Source of the DNA: Candidatus Nitrosopumilus sp.
Lineage (GTDB): Archaea > Thermoproteota > Nitrososphaeria > Nitrososphaerales > Nitrosopumilaceae
Reading direction: 5' to 3'
Length of the DNA stretch: 34,211 bases
Assembly: GCA_014384555.1 (NCBI GenBank)
Contig: JACNFR010000043.1
Location: 1 to 34,211, forward strand
The notes under the pieces were generated by a model that saw only the letters and a list, made by a program, of their open reading frames with translations, made no database searches and was not told the origin of the DNA. The translations under genes and the position numbers were made by a program. Positions 26,381 to 34,211 of this stretch are shown one piece after another (position 1 is the stretch's first letter; each line of letters starts with the position of its first letter).

Positions 26381-27106
26381 TTAATTAGATTTTCTTGATT
26401 TCCAGAAATAATAGATAGTCAACCCACCCAAAATTATTGTCACAGTTACTAGCGGTAAAAACAATTCAGAGTTTGTAGACTCTCCAATAGTTTTTGCATA
26501 TTCTAAACTAGATACAGACAGATCTTGGGATTCAGACTCTGCCATCATAGGTGCAGATGCAGGAAGTGAACGAATCGATTCATCAACAGGTGCAGATTGC
26601 ATACTCTTTGCAGATTCCTCGATTACAAAATTTTCAGCAGAATCAGTTACAGGAATTGTTTTGTTTTGAAATTGAGATAAAGATAGTAATCCTGAAAGAC
26701 CAGTTGCAATTCCCAATCCTGCAACTTTGTAAATATTTTGAAATGAGCGAACAAGTAATTTACTTTCTTTAGTTTTCTTGGAAAATTTTGGAGGGACAAT
26801 CACTATACTGAATTTTGTTGCAGTGTAAATTTTCATGTCTTGAGATTTTGAATTTTTTTCAATCTTGGAGATTTTTACAATTCCCAAATCTTGAAGTTTG
26901 ATCAAATGATACTTTACTAGCTGTAGAGAAATGTTAGTTTTTTGAGCAATTTGATTTGCTGTCAATTCTTCATTGAATAGTAATTGAAGGATTTCACGGC
27001 TAGAATCATTTGTCAACAACTCACCAAATGACTTTATTTTCTCATCATCTGTGGCTAAGATTTTGATTTTTTCAGTAAATTCATCATTAGAATTTTCATC
27101 AGGCAA
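26381..27106 (-). CDS. Membrane-anchored ArsR-like HTH protein
   Basis: N-terminal winged helix SREILQLLFNEELTANQIAQKTNISLQLVKYHLIKLQDLGIVKI; two hydrophobic segments (VAGLGIATGLSGLLSL; LFLPLVTVTIILGGLTIYYFW). Confidence 0.82.
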   Translation of the reverse strand: MPDENSNDEFTEKIKILATDDEKIKSFGELLTNDSSREILQLLFNEELTANQIAQKTNISLQLVKYHLIKLQDLGIVKISKIEKNSKSQDMKIYTATKFSIVIVPPKFSKKTKESKLLVRSFQNIYKVAGLGIATGLSGLLSLSQFQNKTIPVTDSAENFVIEESAKSMQSAPVDESIRSLPASAPMMAESESQDLSVSSLEYAKTIGESTNSELFLPLVTVTIILGGLTIYYFWKSRKSN

Positions 27107-27151
27107 TAGCTTTCTTCTTTAATTCTAGAATATGTAAGTTGTTTGGTAAAA

Positions 27152-27180
27152 TTGAGATTTCACTAATCCTTTTATCTCAA
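27152..27180. promoter_or_regulatory. Inverted repeat TTGAGAT-N15-ATCTCAA in divergent promoter
   Basis: Perfect 7-bp arms between the membrane HTH regulator and the beta-propeller gene. Confidence 0.45.
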
Positions 27181-27224
27181 ACAATCAAGGAATAGTAATC
27201 ACTAAAAATGATGATTCAGAAAAG

Positions 27225-29495
27225 ATGATGAAAATGAGTTCAAAAATAATAATTCCAATTGCCGTAATCGTTTCAGTACTAGTCACATCTGGAATTATGT
27301 TTGCAGTTTTTGAACAAAATGTAGAGATACAAGTTGTAACAGAAACTAGCGAACCTGAAATAATCTATGTCGATAAAATAGCATCAGAATATTTTGAAGG
27401 AACAAATGAAATAAAGAAAATATCATCACAGCAAGAACTAAGAAATATTTTAGAAGCATCTTCTTCATTTAGAGGAGGTTTTGATGATAGGGTTCTCAGA
27501 AATACACTGGCAGATGAATCTGATTGGGTGGGCGGCTTTCAAACAGCTGCAGTTCCAATGCCAGAGTCAATGCCTACTGATGGAGCATCCAAAGTACAAG
27601 CAGGAGGAACAGACTATTCAACAACAAATATTCAAGTAGCAAATGTTGATGAACCAGACTATCTCAAAAACGATTCAAAGTATGTCTACATTGTATCTCA
27701 AAATACACTTTCAATAATTGATGCATATCCTGCTGAAGAGGCAAAATTAATTCTTAAAATTGCATTAGACATTGAATCCCAATATATTCAGAACATGTTC
27801 CTCAATGAGGACAGACTGGTAATATTTTACAACGGACAAAGCGATGAGGAGATAATCCCACTATTTGACTTTGTTCCAAGGCGCTCTTACAGTTCGGTTA
27901 CCCATGCATTAATCGTAGATGTTTCAGATAAAGAGAATCCAACTATTCTCAAAGACTATTCCATAGATGGCCATTTCAGAGATGCAAGGATGATTGGAGA
28001 CTATGCATACTTTGTAACAAACAGCAATGTTGATCATCAATATCCGAGATTGCCAGTAATCATGGAAGATTCAGTTAGAATAATGACTCCAGAAGCATTT
28101 TATTTTGATAATGTAGAGCAGTTCTCAAACTTTAACACACTAACTGCAATTGACATATTCGGGGATACAATAAATTCAGAAACATTCCTTATGGGATATA
28201 CTGGTTCATTTTATGTATCAGAGGACAACTTTTACCTCACATATCAACAAAACACACCATTTGGATTTTATGAGAATTCATCAAGAGACAGATTCTTTGA
28301 TGTAATTGTTCCACTATTGCCAAATGACATACAAGATGAAATAAAATCGATACAAAATGATTCTTCATTGAGTTCTTCAGTACAATGGACAAAGATTTCA
28401 GAATTGATGCAAGACGCTTACAATGAAATGGACAAAAGTGAAAAAGAAAAACTGTTTGAGAAAATCAAAGATGCACTAAATGAATACGACAGGAAAATCC
28501 AAGAAGATACAAGAAAAACAATAATTCATAAAATATCAATCGATGATGATAAAATAGAATATGTTGCAAAGGGGACGGTTCCAGGCAGATTACTAAACCA
28601 GTTCTCAATGGATGAGAGCGGAGATAGATTCAGAGTTGCAACTACTGCTGAAATTTACACTCAATACGAAGGAACAATTCGCTCAAACGCAGTCTATGTG
28701 CTAAACGAACAATTAGAGATAGTGGGAGAACTAGAAGAGATTGCACCTGATGAGAGTATCTTTTCTACCAGATTCATAGGGGACAGACTATACATGGTAA
28801 CATTCCAACAAATCGACCCATTCTTTGTAATTGATTTATCCTCAGATACGCCTAAAATTCTAGGAGAATTAAAGATCCCAGGATTTTCAAACTATTTGCA
28901 CCCATATGATGAGGAGCATGTAATTGGAGTCGGCAGAGACACCAAAGAAATTGAAAACGGTAGAGTTCAGCAGTTGGGAATCAAAATCGCACTATTCAAT
29001 GTGGCAGATGTAAGCAACCCAAAGGTCTTAGATGACATAGTCATTGGAGATAGTTCCACTCAATCTGAAGCACTATACAATCACAAGGCATTTTTCTTTG
29101 ATAAATCAAGAGATGTTCTATCCATACCAATAAGTGCAGATATTGAAAGTTTGGAGATAACTACAAGCTCCAAGATGTTTGCACCAGAGTATAATCGCTG
29201 GAGTGGATTCTATGTATTTGATTTGAACAAATCAGATGGAATTAGTACCAAAGGAACAATCACTCACTCTGATAGTGATTCACGATACTATGGAATGAAC
29301 AATGCAAGAACATTTTACATTGATGATGTTTTATACACTGCATCACAAGGATTTCTAAAGATGAATTCCTTTGAAGAGTTGGATGAAATCAATTCAATAC
29401 AACTTGAAAAAACGGGCAAGTTTATCGAATACTTTGAAGCAGAAGAGGCATCAATTTTAGTAGAGCCAGTTTCTGAACCAGAAGTGAGCCCTTAG
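27225..29495 (+). CDS. Secreted C-terminal beta-propeller protein (COG4880-like)
   Basis: N-terminal TM/signal; DYSTTNIQVANVDEPDYLKNDSKYVYIVSQNTLSIIDAYP and repeated propeller blades (FSTRFIGDRLYMVTF, FVIDLSSDTPKILGELKIPGFSNYLHPYDEEHVIGVG). Confidence 0.85.
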   Translation: MMKMSSKIIIPIAVIVSVLVTSGIMFAVFEQNVEIQVVTETSEPEIIYVDKIASEYFEGTNEIKKISSQQELRNILEASSSFRGGFDDRVLRNTLADESDWVGGFQTAAVPMPESMPTDGASKVQAGGTDYSTTNIQVANVDEPDYLKNDSKYVYIVSQNTLSIIDAYPAEEAKLILKIALDIESQYIQNMFLNEDRLVIFYNGQSDEEIIPLFDFVPRRSYSSVTHALIVDVSDKENPTILKDYSIDGHFRDARMIGDYAYFVTNSNVDHQYPRLPVIMEDSVRIMTPEAFYFDNVEQFSNFNTLTAIDIFGDTINSETFLMGYTGSFYVSEDNFYLTYQQNTPFGFYENSSRDRFFDVIVPLLPNDIQDEIKSIQNDSSLSSSVQWTKISELMQDAYNEMDKSEKEKLFEKIKDALNEYDRKIQEDTRKTIIHKISIDDDKIEYVAKGTVPGRLLNQFSMDESGDRFRVATTAEIYTQYEGTIRSNAVYVLNEQLEIVGELEEIAPDESIFSTRFIGDRLYMVTFQQIDPFFVIDLSSDTPKILGELKIPGFSNYLHPYDEEHVIGVGRDTKEIENGRVQQLGIKIALFNVADVSNPKVLDDIVIGDSSTQSEALYNHKAFFFDKSRDVLSIPISADIESLEITTSSKMFAPEYNRWSGFYVFDLNKSDGISTKGTITHSDSDSRYYGMNNARTFYIDDVLYTASQGFLKMNSFEELDEINSIQLEKTGKFIEYFEAEEASILVEPVSEPEVSP

Positions 29496-29499
29496 AAAA

Positions 29500-30144
29500 T
29501 TACACTAGATGAACTATTGTCGAGCATCCTCGTCTATCAATTTCAACACCATTTTCAACTTCACTAACAGTAACAGTAAATGAAATCACATCACGGGGTT
29601 TAGCGTTTTCAGCATGTAGTTTCAAGTTAAGATCAAGCATTTCAAATTCAGTTGTAGGTAAATTGGATTGATCCAAATATGCATCACATGTAGATTCTAT
29701 TCTAAACCGGTCATCTTTAAAGTGAAAACCAAGCTTCATTTTTCTCCCCTCTCTTCCAGATGCTTTTACACTCACATCAATAATTCCAGGCTTTGTTTCA
29801 GTGTAGCTTGATTTTTTATTTACAAAAACCCCAATATCAAAGGGTTTACCAGCAGTGGATTCTGCCATCTTTTGAATTCCATCATTCATGACGACATCTA
29901 TTGCTTTGATTGATTGTGGAACTCTTGCAATCCATTCATTTGTTCTAGTTATGGTAGCATGAATTCCAGCACGTCTTCGTTTATCCTCATCTTCAGGTAA
30001 TTTGTAATAATCAACCCAGGCTTCATAATCATGAGAGATTTCTTCAATAAAATCAATGCAAGTTCGCCTATAATCATCCACATTGTCAGTTCTCAGTGAA
30101 GCATCATCTGTTCTCATACCGTCATAATCCATCGGCATTGCCAT
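29500..30144 (-). CDS. Conserved hypothetical protein
   Basis: 214-aa ORF with coherent codon usage; no recognised family. Confidence 0.6.
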   Translation of the reverse strand: MAMPMDYDGMRTDDASLRTDNVDDYRRTCIDFIEEISHDYEAWVDYYKLPEDEDKRRRAGIHATITRTNEWIARVPQSIKAIDVVMNDGIQKMAESTAGKPFDIGVFVNKKSSYTETKPGIIDVSVKASGREGRKMKLGFHFKDDRFRIESTCDAYLDQSNLPTTEFEMLDLNLKLHAENAKPRDVISFTVTVSEVENGVEIDRRGCSTIVHLV

Positions 30145-30225
30145 ATTCTGAACTAATCGAAGTTCTAAAAAAACTAATCTTGACTGAAATTAATGATTAT
30201 AATAGGAATTTTTCAAAGACCAATT

Positions 30226-30705
30226 ATGATATTTTCAGAATTGGTTGCAGACTTGCAAACGGCTCTAAAAAAAGACCTAGCACAAATTAGATTTCTTTTA
30301 AAGAAAAATCCAGCAATGGCATATACAAGAATTGTAGAAATTGGTAAAGAAGTTGGAAAAACATACAACATCAAACTAATTGTAAATTTTCCAAAACAAG
30401 GTAAGATAGAAGAATTTGAAATGTATGGGAAAAGAGATTTAAGTTTAATTATAGATTATGATAAAAAGAGATTTCCAATAGATAGAGAAATCATCAAACA
30501 AAAAGCATTAGAAATGTTAGGGGATGTCAAAACAGAAGATGCCTACATGTATGAGAACAAGGAAGGAGTAAGAGTATTTACAGATAATTGGAAAATAGAC
30601 ATCTTACCGCACTCAGTCCACATATGGACAGAATTTAATGATAAAGTGACAGCATTTTGCGATTGGTTAATGGAAAATGCTTATGAGATGAAAAAGAAAG
30701 AATGA
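30226..30705 (+). CDS. Conserved hypothetical protein
   Basis: ORF open from 30193; MIFSELVADLQTALKK at 30226 is a plausible start. Confidence 0.6.
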   Translation: MIFSELVADLQTALKKDLAQIRFLLKKNPAMAYTRIVEIGKEVGKTYNIKLIVNFPKQGKIEEFEMYGKRDLSLIIDYDKKRFPIDREIIKQKALEMLGDVKTEDAYMYENKEGVRVFTDNWKIDILPHSVHIWTEFNDKVTAFCDWLMENAYEMKKKE

Positions 30706-30715
30706 TTTTTAGAAA

Positions 30716-31075
30716 TTAAAGACTTTCAAGTTCTTCAAGCAATAATTGGGCCTCTGTATTTTTTGGTTCGAGTTTAACTATACGTCTACAACAATCAATG
30801 GCTTCATCCTTTTGCTCCAAAGCTAAATGTGTATTAGTTTTCAGAGTCAAGTTTTCAACATCGTCATTATCTAATTCAAATGCTTTTTCAAAATAAGGCA
30901 AAGCCTTCTTGAAATCATCAACAAGGGAGAATGCACTGCCCATGATAAACATAAAATCATGATCATCAGAAAATTCAGATTCCAAATTTCTTCCAAATAC
31001 TATTGCCTCATCATAATCTCCATCTCTGAGTAATTTTTTGATATGTCGTTTAGGATGTTTGAAAATACCAACCAT
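30716..31075 (-). CDS. TPR-repeat protein
   Basis: MIMGSAFSLVDDFKKALPYFEKAFELDNDDVENLTLKTNTHLALEQKDEAIDCCRRIVKLEPKNTEA, two TPR units. Confidence 0.82.
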   Translation of the reverse strand: MVGIFKHPKRHIKKLLRDGDYDEAIVFGRNLESEFSDDHDFMFIMGSAFSLVDDFKKALPYFEKAFELDNDDVENLTLKTNTHLALEQKDEAIDCCRRIVKLEPKNTEAQLLLEELESL

Positions 31076-31124
31076 AATGTTTCAGAATTTTTAATAAATA
31101 ATCACAATTTGAATGTAGATGAAT

Positions 31125-32603
31125 CTAGGAAGATACTCTCATAATTCCTTTTTCAATGAGAAATTGAATTCCACCTACAAAAGAATCATCATCTATTGCA
31201 CCGTCAGCCCACCATCCAGCATTGTTTTTAATCCAAGATGGGATTTCATTACTTCCTCCAGAAGATCCTTGAGAGGTTGGAGGGATTTTCATGATTCCTT
31301 CTTTAATTAAGAATTGAATTCCTTGAACAAATGAACCATCATCTATATCACCAGCAGCCCACCATCCAGCGTTATTCTTTATCCAAGAAGGAATTTCTTG
31401 AGTTTTAACAGGAGGTGTAGATACAGGAGGTGTTGAGCCATCAAGGGCATAAATTGGTACAGTTATTTCCAAATAATCTGATGCAACACTAGGTACAATT
31501 CCAGGAGGGGCTAAACCGTAAATCCATACAACATATTTTGCTGTACCAGGTTCTTCTTTAATAATAAAATCAAGTATGGCCTGTCCTGATGGAGAGTAGA
31601 GATAGTCTACACCTTCTTCCTGAGCAATAGATCTTTGTGGAGATAGATTATCATCTACAACAAGGAAATCATATTGAACTTGGTTTAAAAATTCAGTATC
31701 ATCATATTTACTGATAAATTTGATGAGCCATTGGGATTCACATCCTTGAACTAAATCTTCAGGACCATAGAAAATGTTAAGTTGGTAATCAAAGTTTTTT
31801 GTAGGCTTTTTTATGCTAGTTGATTTTTCAAAGTCTACCTCACATCCAGCGTTTTTGTAATCAACTGCAGATGAATGGTATTTAGAAATTGGAGATTCTT
31901 GAACATTTTCTTTATAATCTAACAAAACAAATTCGTATTCTGTTGGAGGAATTCCTTCTGAAACATGAGTGAATGTTTTAGCTTTTACAGGAAATGGAAA
32001 ATCATCTACAATCCAGACACTACTTGTGACACCGCCAGTTTTCCATCCAACTTTAATGGTATCCCAAGTGCCAGATGGAGTAACTACTGTTTGAAGAGCC
32101 ATTGGAACTACTTGTTCCCCTCCAATATTTCCAATCTTTCCCCAAGATGCAGCACTGAATGCTTTTGGACCCTTGCCACCAGAACTTCCATCAGATGTTG
32201 CAAATGCAGATAGCCATGCTATAGAGGATTTGAATGCCCCACGGTATAGTCCTAATTCTTCACTACCACCAGTTGGTTCAGGTGCAATTTTTCCAAGTTC
32301 CATTTCACCAACAATTATTTTATTTCCATCAAATACTGCAACTTCAGCCAACCATTTTGATTCACTGCCAACTTGTTTGTCGCCTTTAATCCACATATCC
32401 ATTTCAAATATAGTACATTCCTTGTAATCCACATGGCACATTGAATAAGAAAAGAAATCACCTTGCTTGAGACCTTCACCAGCATACCATTCACCAGGAT
32501 GATCTACCCCACCTGATTGAAATTGGGCAAACACAGAAGGAGATGCCAATGAGCCAAACAATAGAGCAGCAATAGTTGTAATTAGTAATAATGAACCTTT
32601 CAA
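31125..32603 (-). CDS. Secreted protein with two C-terminal PSWIKNNAGWWAxGxIDDxSFVxGIQFLIxxGIM repeats
   Basis: TTG start at 32603 gives a signal peptide MKGSLLLITTIAALLFGSLASPSVFAQF; the 32783 ATG start of the ORF track is probably too far upstream. Confidence 0.8.
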   Translation of the reverse strand: MKGSLLLITTIAALLFGSLASPSVFAQFQSGGVDHPGEWYAGEGLKQGDFFSYSMCHVDYKECTIFEMDMWIKGDKQVGSESKWLAEVAVFDGNKIIVGEMELGKIAPEPTGGSEELGLYRGAFKSSIAWLSAFATSDGSSGGKGPKAFSAASWGKIGNIGGEQVVPMALQTVVTPSGTWDTIKVGWKTGGVTSSVWIVDDFPFPVKAKTFTHVSEGIPPTEYEFVLLDYKENVQESPISKYHSSAVDYKNAGCEVDFEKSTSIKKPTKNFDYQLNIFYGPEDLVQGCESQWLIKFISKYDDTEFLNQVQYDFLVVDDNLSPQRSIAQEEGVDYLYSPSGQAILDFIIKEEPGTAKYVVWIYGLAPPGIVPSVASDYLEITVPIYALDGSTPPVSTPPVKTQEIPSWIKNNAGWWAAGDIDDGSFVQGIQFLIKEGIMKIPPTSQGSSGGSNEIPSWIKNNAGWWADGAIDDDSFVGGIQFLIEKGIMRVSS

Positions 32604-32727
32604 ATCTGAAAAAAAATAGCCAAATCGGATAGTTAAACCTTTTTCAAATATGTAAAAAAATGCGAAATGAGGAAGAATATCTATTCGAATAAGCAAATAT
32701 AGAGGAATAAGTACAGGAATTCCAGAA

Positions 32728-32895
32728 ATGTGCGAATGTTCCAAGGTACACTTGTTTGAAGTTGAATTCAAACTAGATGGCATGGTCGTAGTTCCTACTC
32801 ATAAAAACTGCGGATTTTCACTAGATGAAAAACAAGCTGACAAGTTCCAAAAAGAATTAGTGAAATCATGGGGCTTTGAGGATGAAGACGAATAA
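32728..32895 (+). CDS. 55-aa conserved-looking small protein (not in supplied ORF track)
   Basis: Read directly: MCECSKVHLFEVEFKLDGMVVVPTHKNCGFSLDEKQADKFQKELVKSWGFEDEDE*. Conflicts with the 5' extension of the 31125..32783 ORF. Confidence 0.6.
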   Translation: MCECSKVHLFEVEFKLDGMVVVPTHKNCGFSLDEKQADKFQKELVKSWGFEDEDE

Positions 32896-32932
32896 TTAAA
32901 AAATAAAAAATAGATTTTAAGTAACTATCGGA

Positions 32933-33076
32933 TTACATTTGTCCGACGGCTTCTTTGCAAACACCAGTTGAGCATTTGCAGTCTGCGCTACAGATACAAT
33001 GACCTTGCATTGCACAATCGCATTCATAATCTGGATCGCCACTTTCGGCTTCGCATCCACATGCTTGATCTACCAT
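32933..33076 (-). CDS. 47-aa Cys-rich metallothionein-like protein (not in supplied ORF track)
   Basis: Read directly: MVDQACGCEAESGDPDYECDCAMQGHCICSADCKCSTGVCKEAVGQM*. 9 Cys, four CxC motifs, 1 His. Confidence 0.65.
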   Translation of the reverse strand: MVDQACGCEAESGDPDYECDCAMQGHCICSADCKCSTGVCKEAVGQM

Positions 33077-33129
33077 GATAAATCAATAATTTTACTTATT
33101 TTAAAAGGTTAGTACATTCAGATAGAATG

Positions 33130-34014
33130 TTACGCACTTGTGATAATCTCTAGGATTTCATTGCAGGATTTTTGCACAAGTTCGGATTGCTGTTTGAGGA
33201 GATTAGAGTCAGCCTCAACATCAAATGCAACTTTTAGAATATGGATAAGGTCTTGTTCTCGATTTAAAGAATCCTTGATTTTCATAAAATTTTCTTTGTT
33301 TAGATATCCTAGATAAAAATAACAATCAGAAAGCATTGAATTTTTAACAAAGAAATCATGTTTTTGTTGAATGATTTGAGAATGGTTATTTTTTTCAACC
33401 AAATCAGAAAATCCTATTGTTGATTTTAACATCCTCTCAAGCAACGTTGGAGTAGCTCGCTCAATTCCAACTGTTTGAGTTACAACAGAGATATGTTCAT
33501 TGATAGAATTCTTTTCTAGTTTTCGAAGCAAATCAAGCATATGAGAAGGACTTGAACGCTGATGATTAATTGCAGAAATTGCATTAGCTAAATAGAAAGT
33601 TGCACATTTTTGCCAACAGGATGCAAATACATCAGATGACTCTATTGATTCTTTAGTTTTTTGACAGCAAAATTGAGATTCTATTAAACAATTTTTTGCA
33701 AAATCAGAGAATAAAGAGACATGTTTTTCACGAATTTTGGCAAGCATCATTTTTAGATCCCATGACTCATCATGAATGATTTGTATTTGATCATACTGGA
33801 GTAGTTTGTATGATAGGGTTTCAGACAGTGAAGCATGGTGGATAATTGCAAATTCATCATCATATTTGATAATTTTATCAGGCTCTGATTTTCCATCAAA
33901 AATAAAAAAATCATAATCACATGAATCAAATAGCAAATCAGAAACTCTACACCCACCAAGCCCTACAGGATGCCCAGATAATCCATTCTCTTCGACGAAT
34001 TTTTTCACATCCAT
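33130..34014 (-). CDS. Nucleotidyltransferase-like protein
   Basis: GLGGCRVSDLLFDSCDYDFFIFD resembles the GG-S-DxD nucleotidyltransferase core, with a helical C-terminal part. Confidence 0.5.
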   Translation of the reverse strand: MDVKKFVEENGLSGHPVGLGGCRVSDLLFDSCDYDFFIFDGKSEPDKIIKYDDEFAIIHHASLSETLSYKLLQYDQIQIIHDESWDLKMMLAKIREKHVSLFSDFAKNCLIESQFCCQKTKESIESSDVFASCWQKCATFYLANAISAINHQRSSPSHMLDLLRKLEKNSINEHISVVTQTVGIERATPTLLERMLKSTIGFSDLVEKNNHSQIIQQKHDFFVKNSMLSDCYFYLGYLNKENFMKIKDSLNREQDLIHILKVAFDVEADSNLLKQQSELVQKSCNEILEIITSA

Positions 34015-34126
34015 GTGAAAGGATAAAGATAATTTTTCTATAAAGGAATCAACTCACAAAGTTTTACAAATTCATTCAAAGTCAAAACATTTCCTTTAAA
34101 TTAAGATTTAATTTGTTTTTTATCAA

Positions 34127-34201
34127 GCTCCTATAGTGTAGTCCGGTTAAGCATTTTGGCTTCTCAAGCCAAAGACTCGGGTTCAAATCCCGATGGGAGC
34201 A
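34127..34201 (+). tRNA. tRNA-Glu(CTC)
   Basis: GCTCCTA...TGGGAGC acceptor, GTGTAGTCCGGTTAAGCA D arm, TTGGC-TTCTCAA-GCCAA anticodon arm, TCGGG-TTCAAAT-CCCGA T arm. Confidence 0.95.
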
Positions 34202-34211
34202 CTTTAATTTT

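Noticed and set aside
31965-32427. Plus ORFs 31965 and 32173
   Set aside because: Antisense to the PSWIKNN-repeat secreted protein.
33753-33959. 68-aa minus ORF
   Set aside because: Alternate frame inside the nucleotidyltransferase-like gene.

Overview
This ~34.2 kb window is low-GC, gene-dense, and looks like the chromosome of a Nitrosopumilus-type ammonia-oxidizing archaeon (Thaumarchaeota/Nitrososphaerota). That assignment is inferred from protein families, leaderless promoters and tRNA structure. Recognisable blocks are: a suf Fe-S assembly operon (sufB-sufD-Rieske-sufS-sufU-zinc ribbon, with no sufC in the window); a tetrapyrrole operon (hemL-hemC-cobA-hemD) directly downstream of an arsC-like phosphatase/reductase and an aquaporin, with arsR divergent; an sbtA-sbtB-like pair (bicarbonate-transporter-family protein plus PII-like protein); a Pit phosphate transporter with a PhoU-like/DUF47 protein; a DrrAB-type ABC exporter; several large secreted proteins (three-repeat protein, NHL + RTX protein, COG4880-like beta-propeller, PSWIKNNAGWW-repeat protein); pgk; a PAP2 phosphatase; and a histone-H1-like protein with a 12 x 33-bp perfect-like tandem repeat. 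There is a tRNA-Leu(CAA) with a short intron and a tRNA-Glu(CTC). Reading between the supplied ORFs I found four short genes missing from the track: a 47-aa protein with 9 Cys and four CxC motifs (metallothionein-like), a 55-aa protein next to it, a 40-53-aa C2H2 zinc finger protein, and a 32-aa zinc-ribbon miniprotein. I saw no CRISPR array, transposase, integrase or rRNA.
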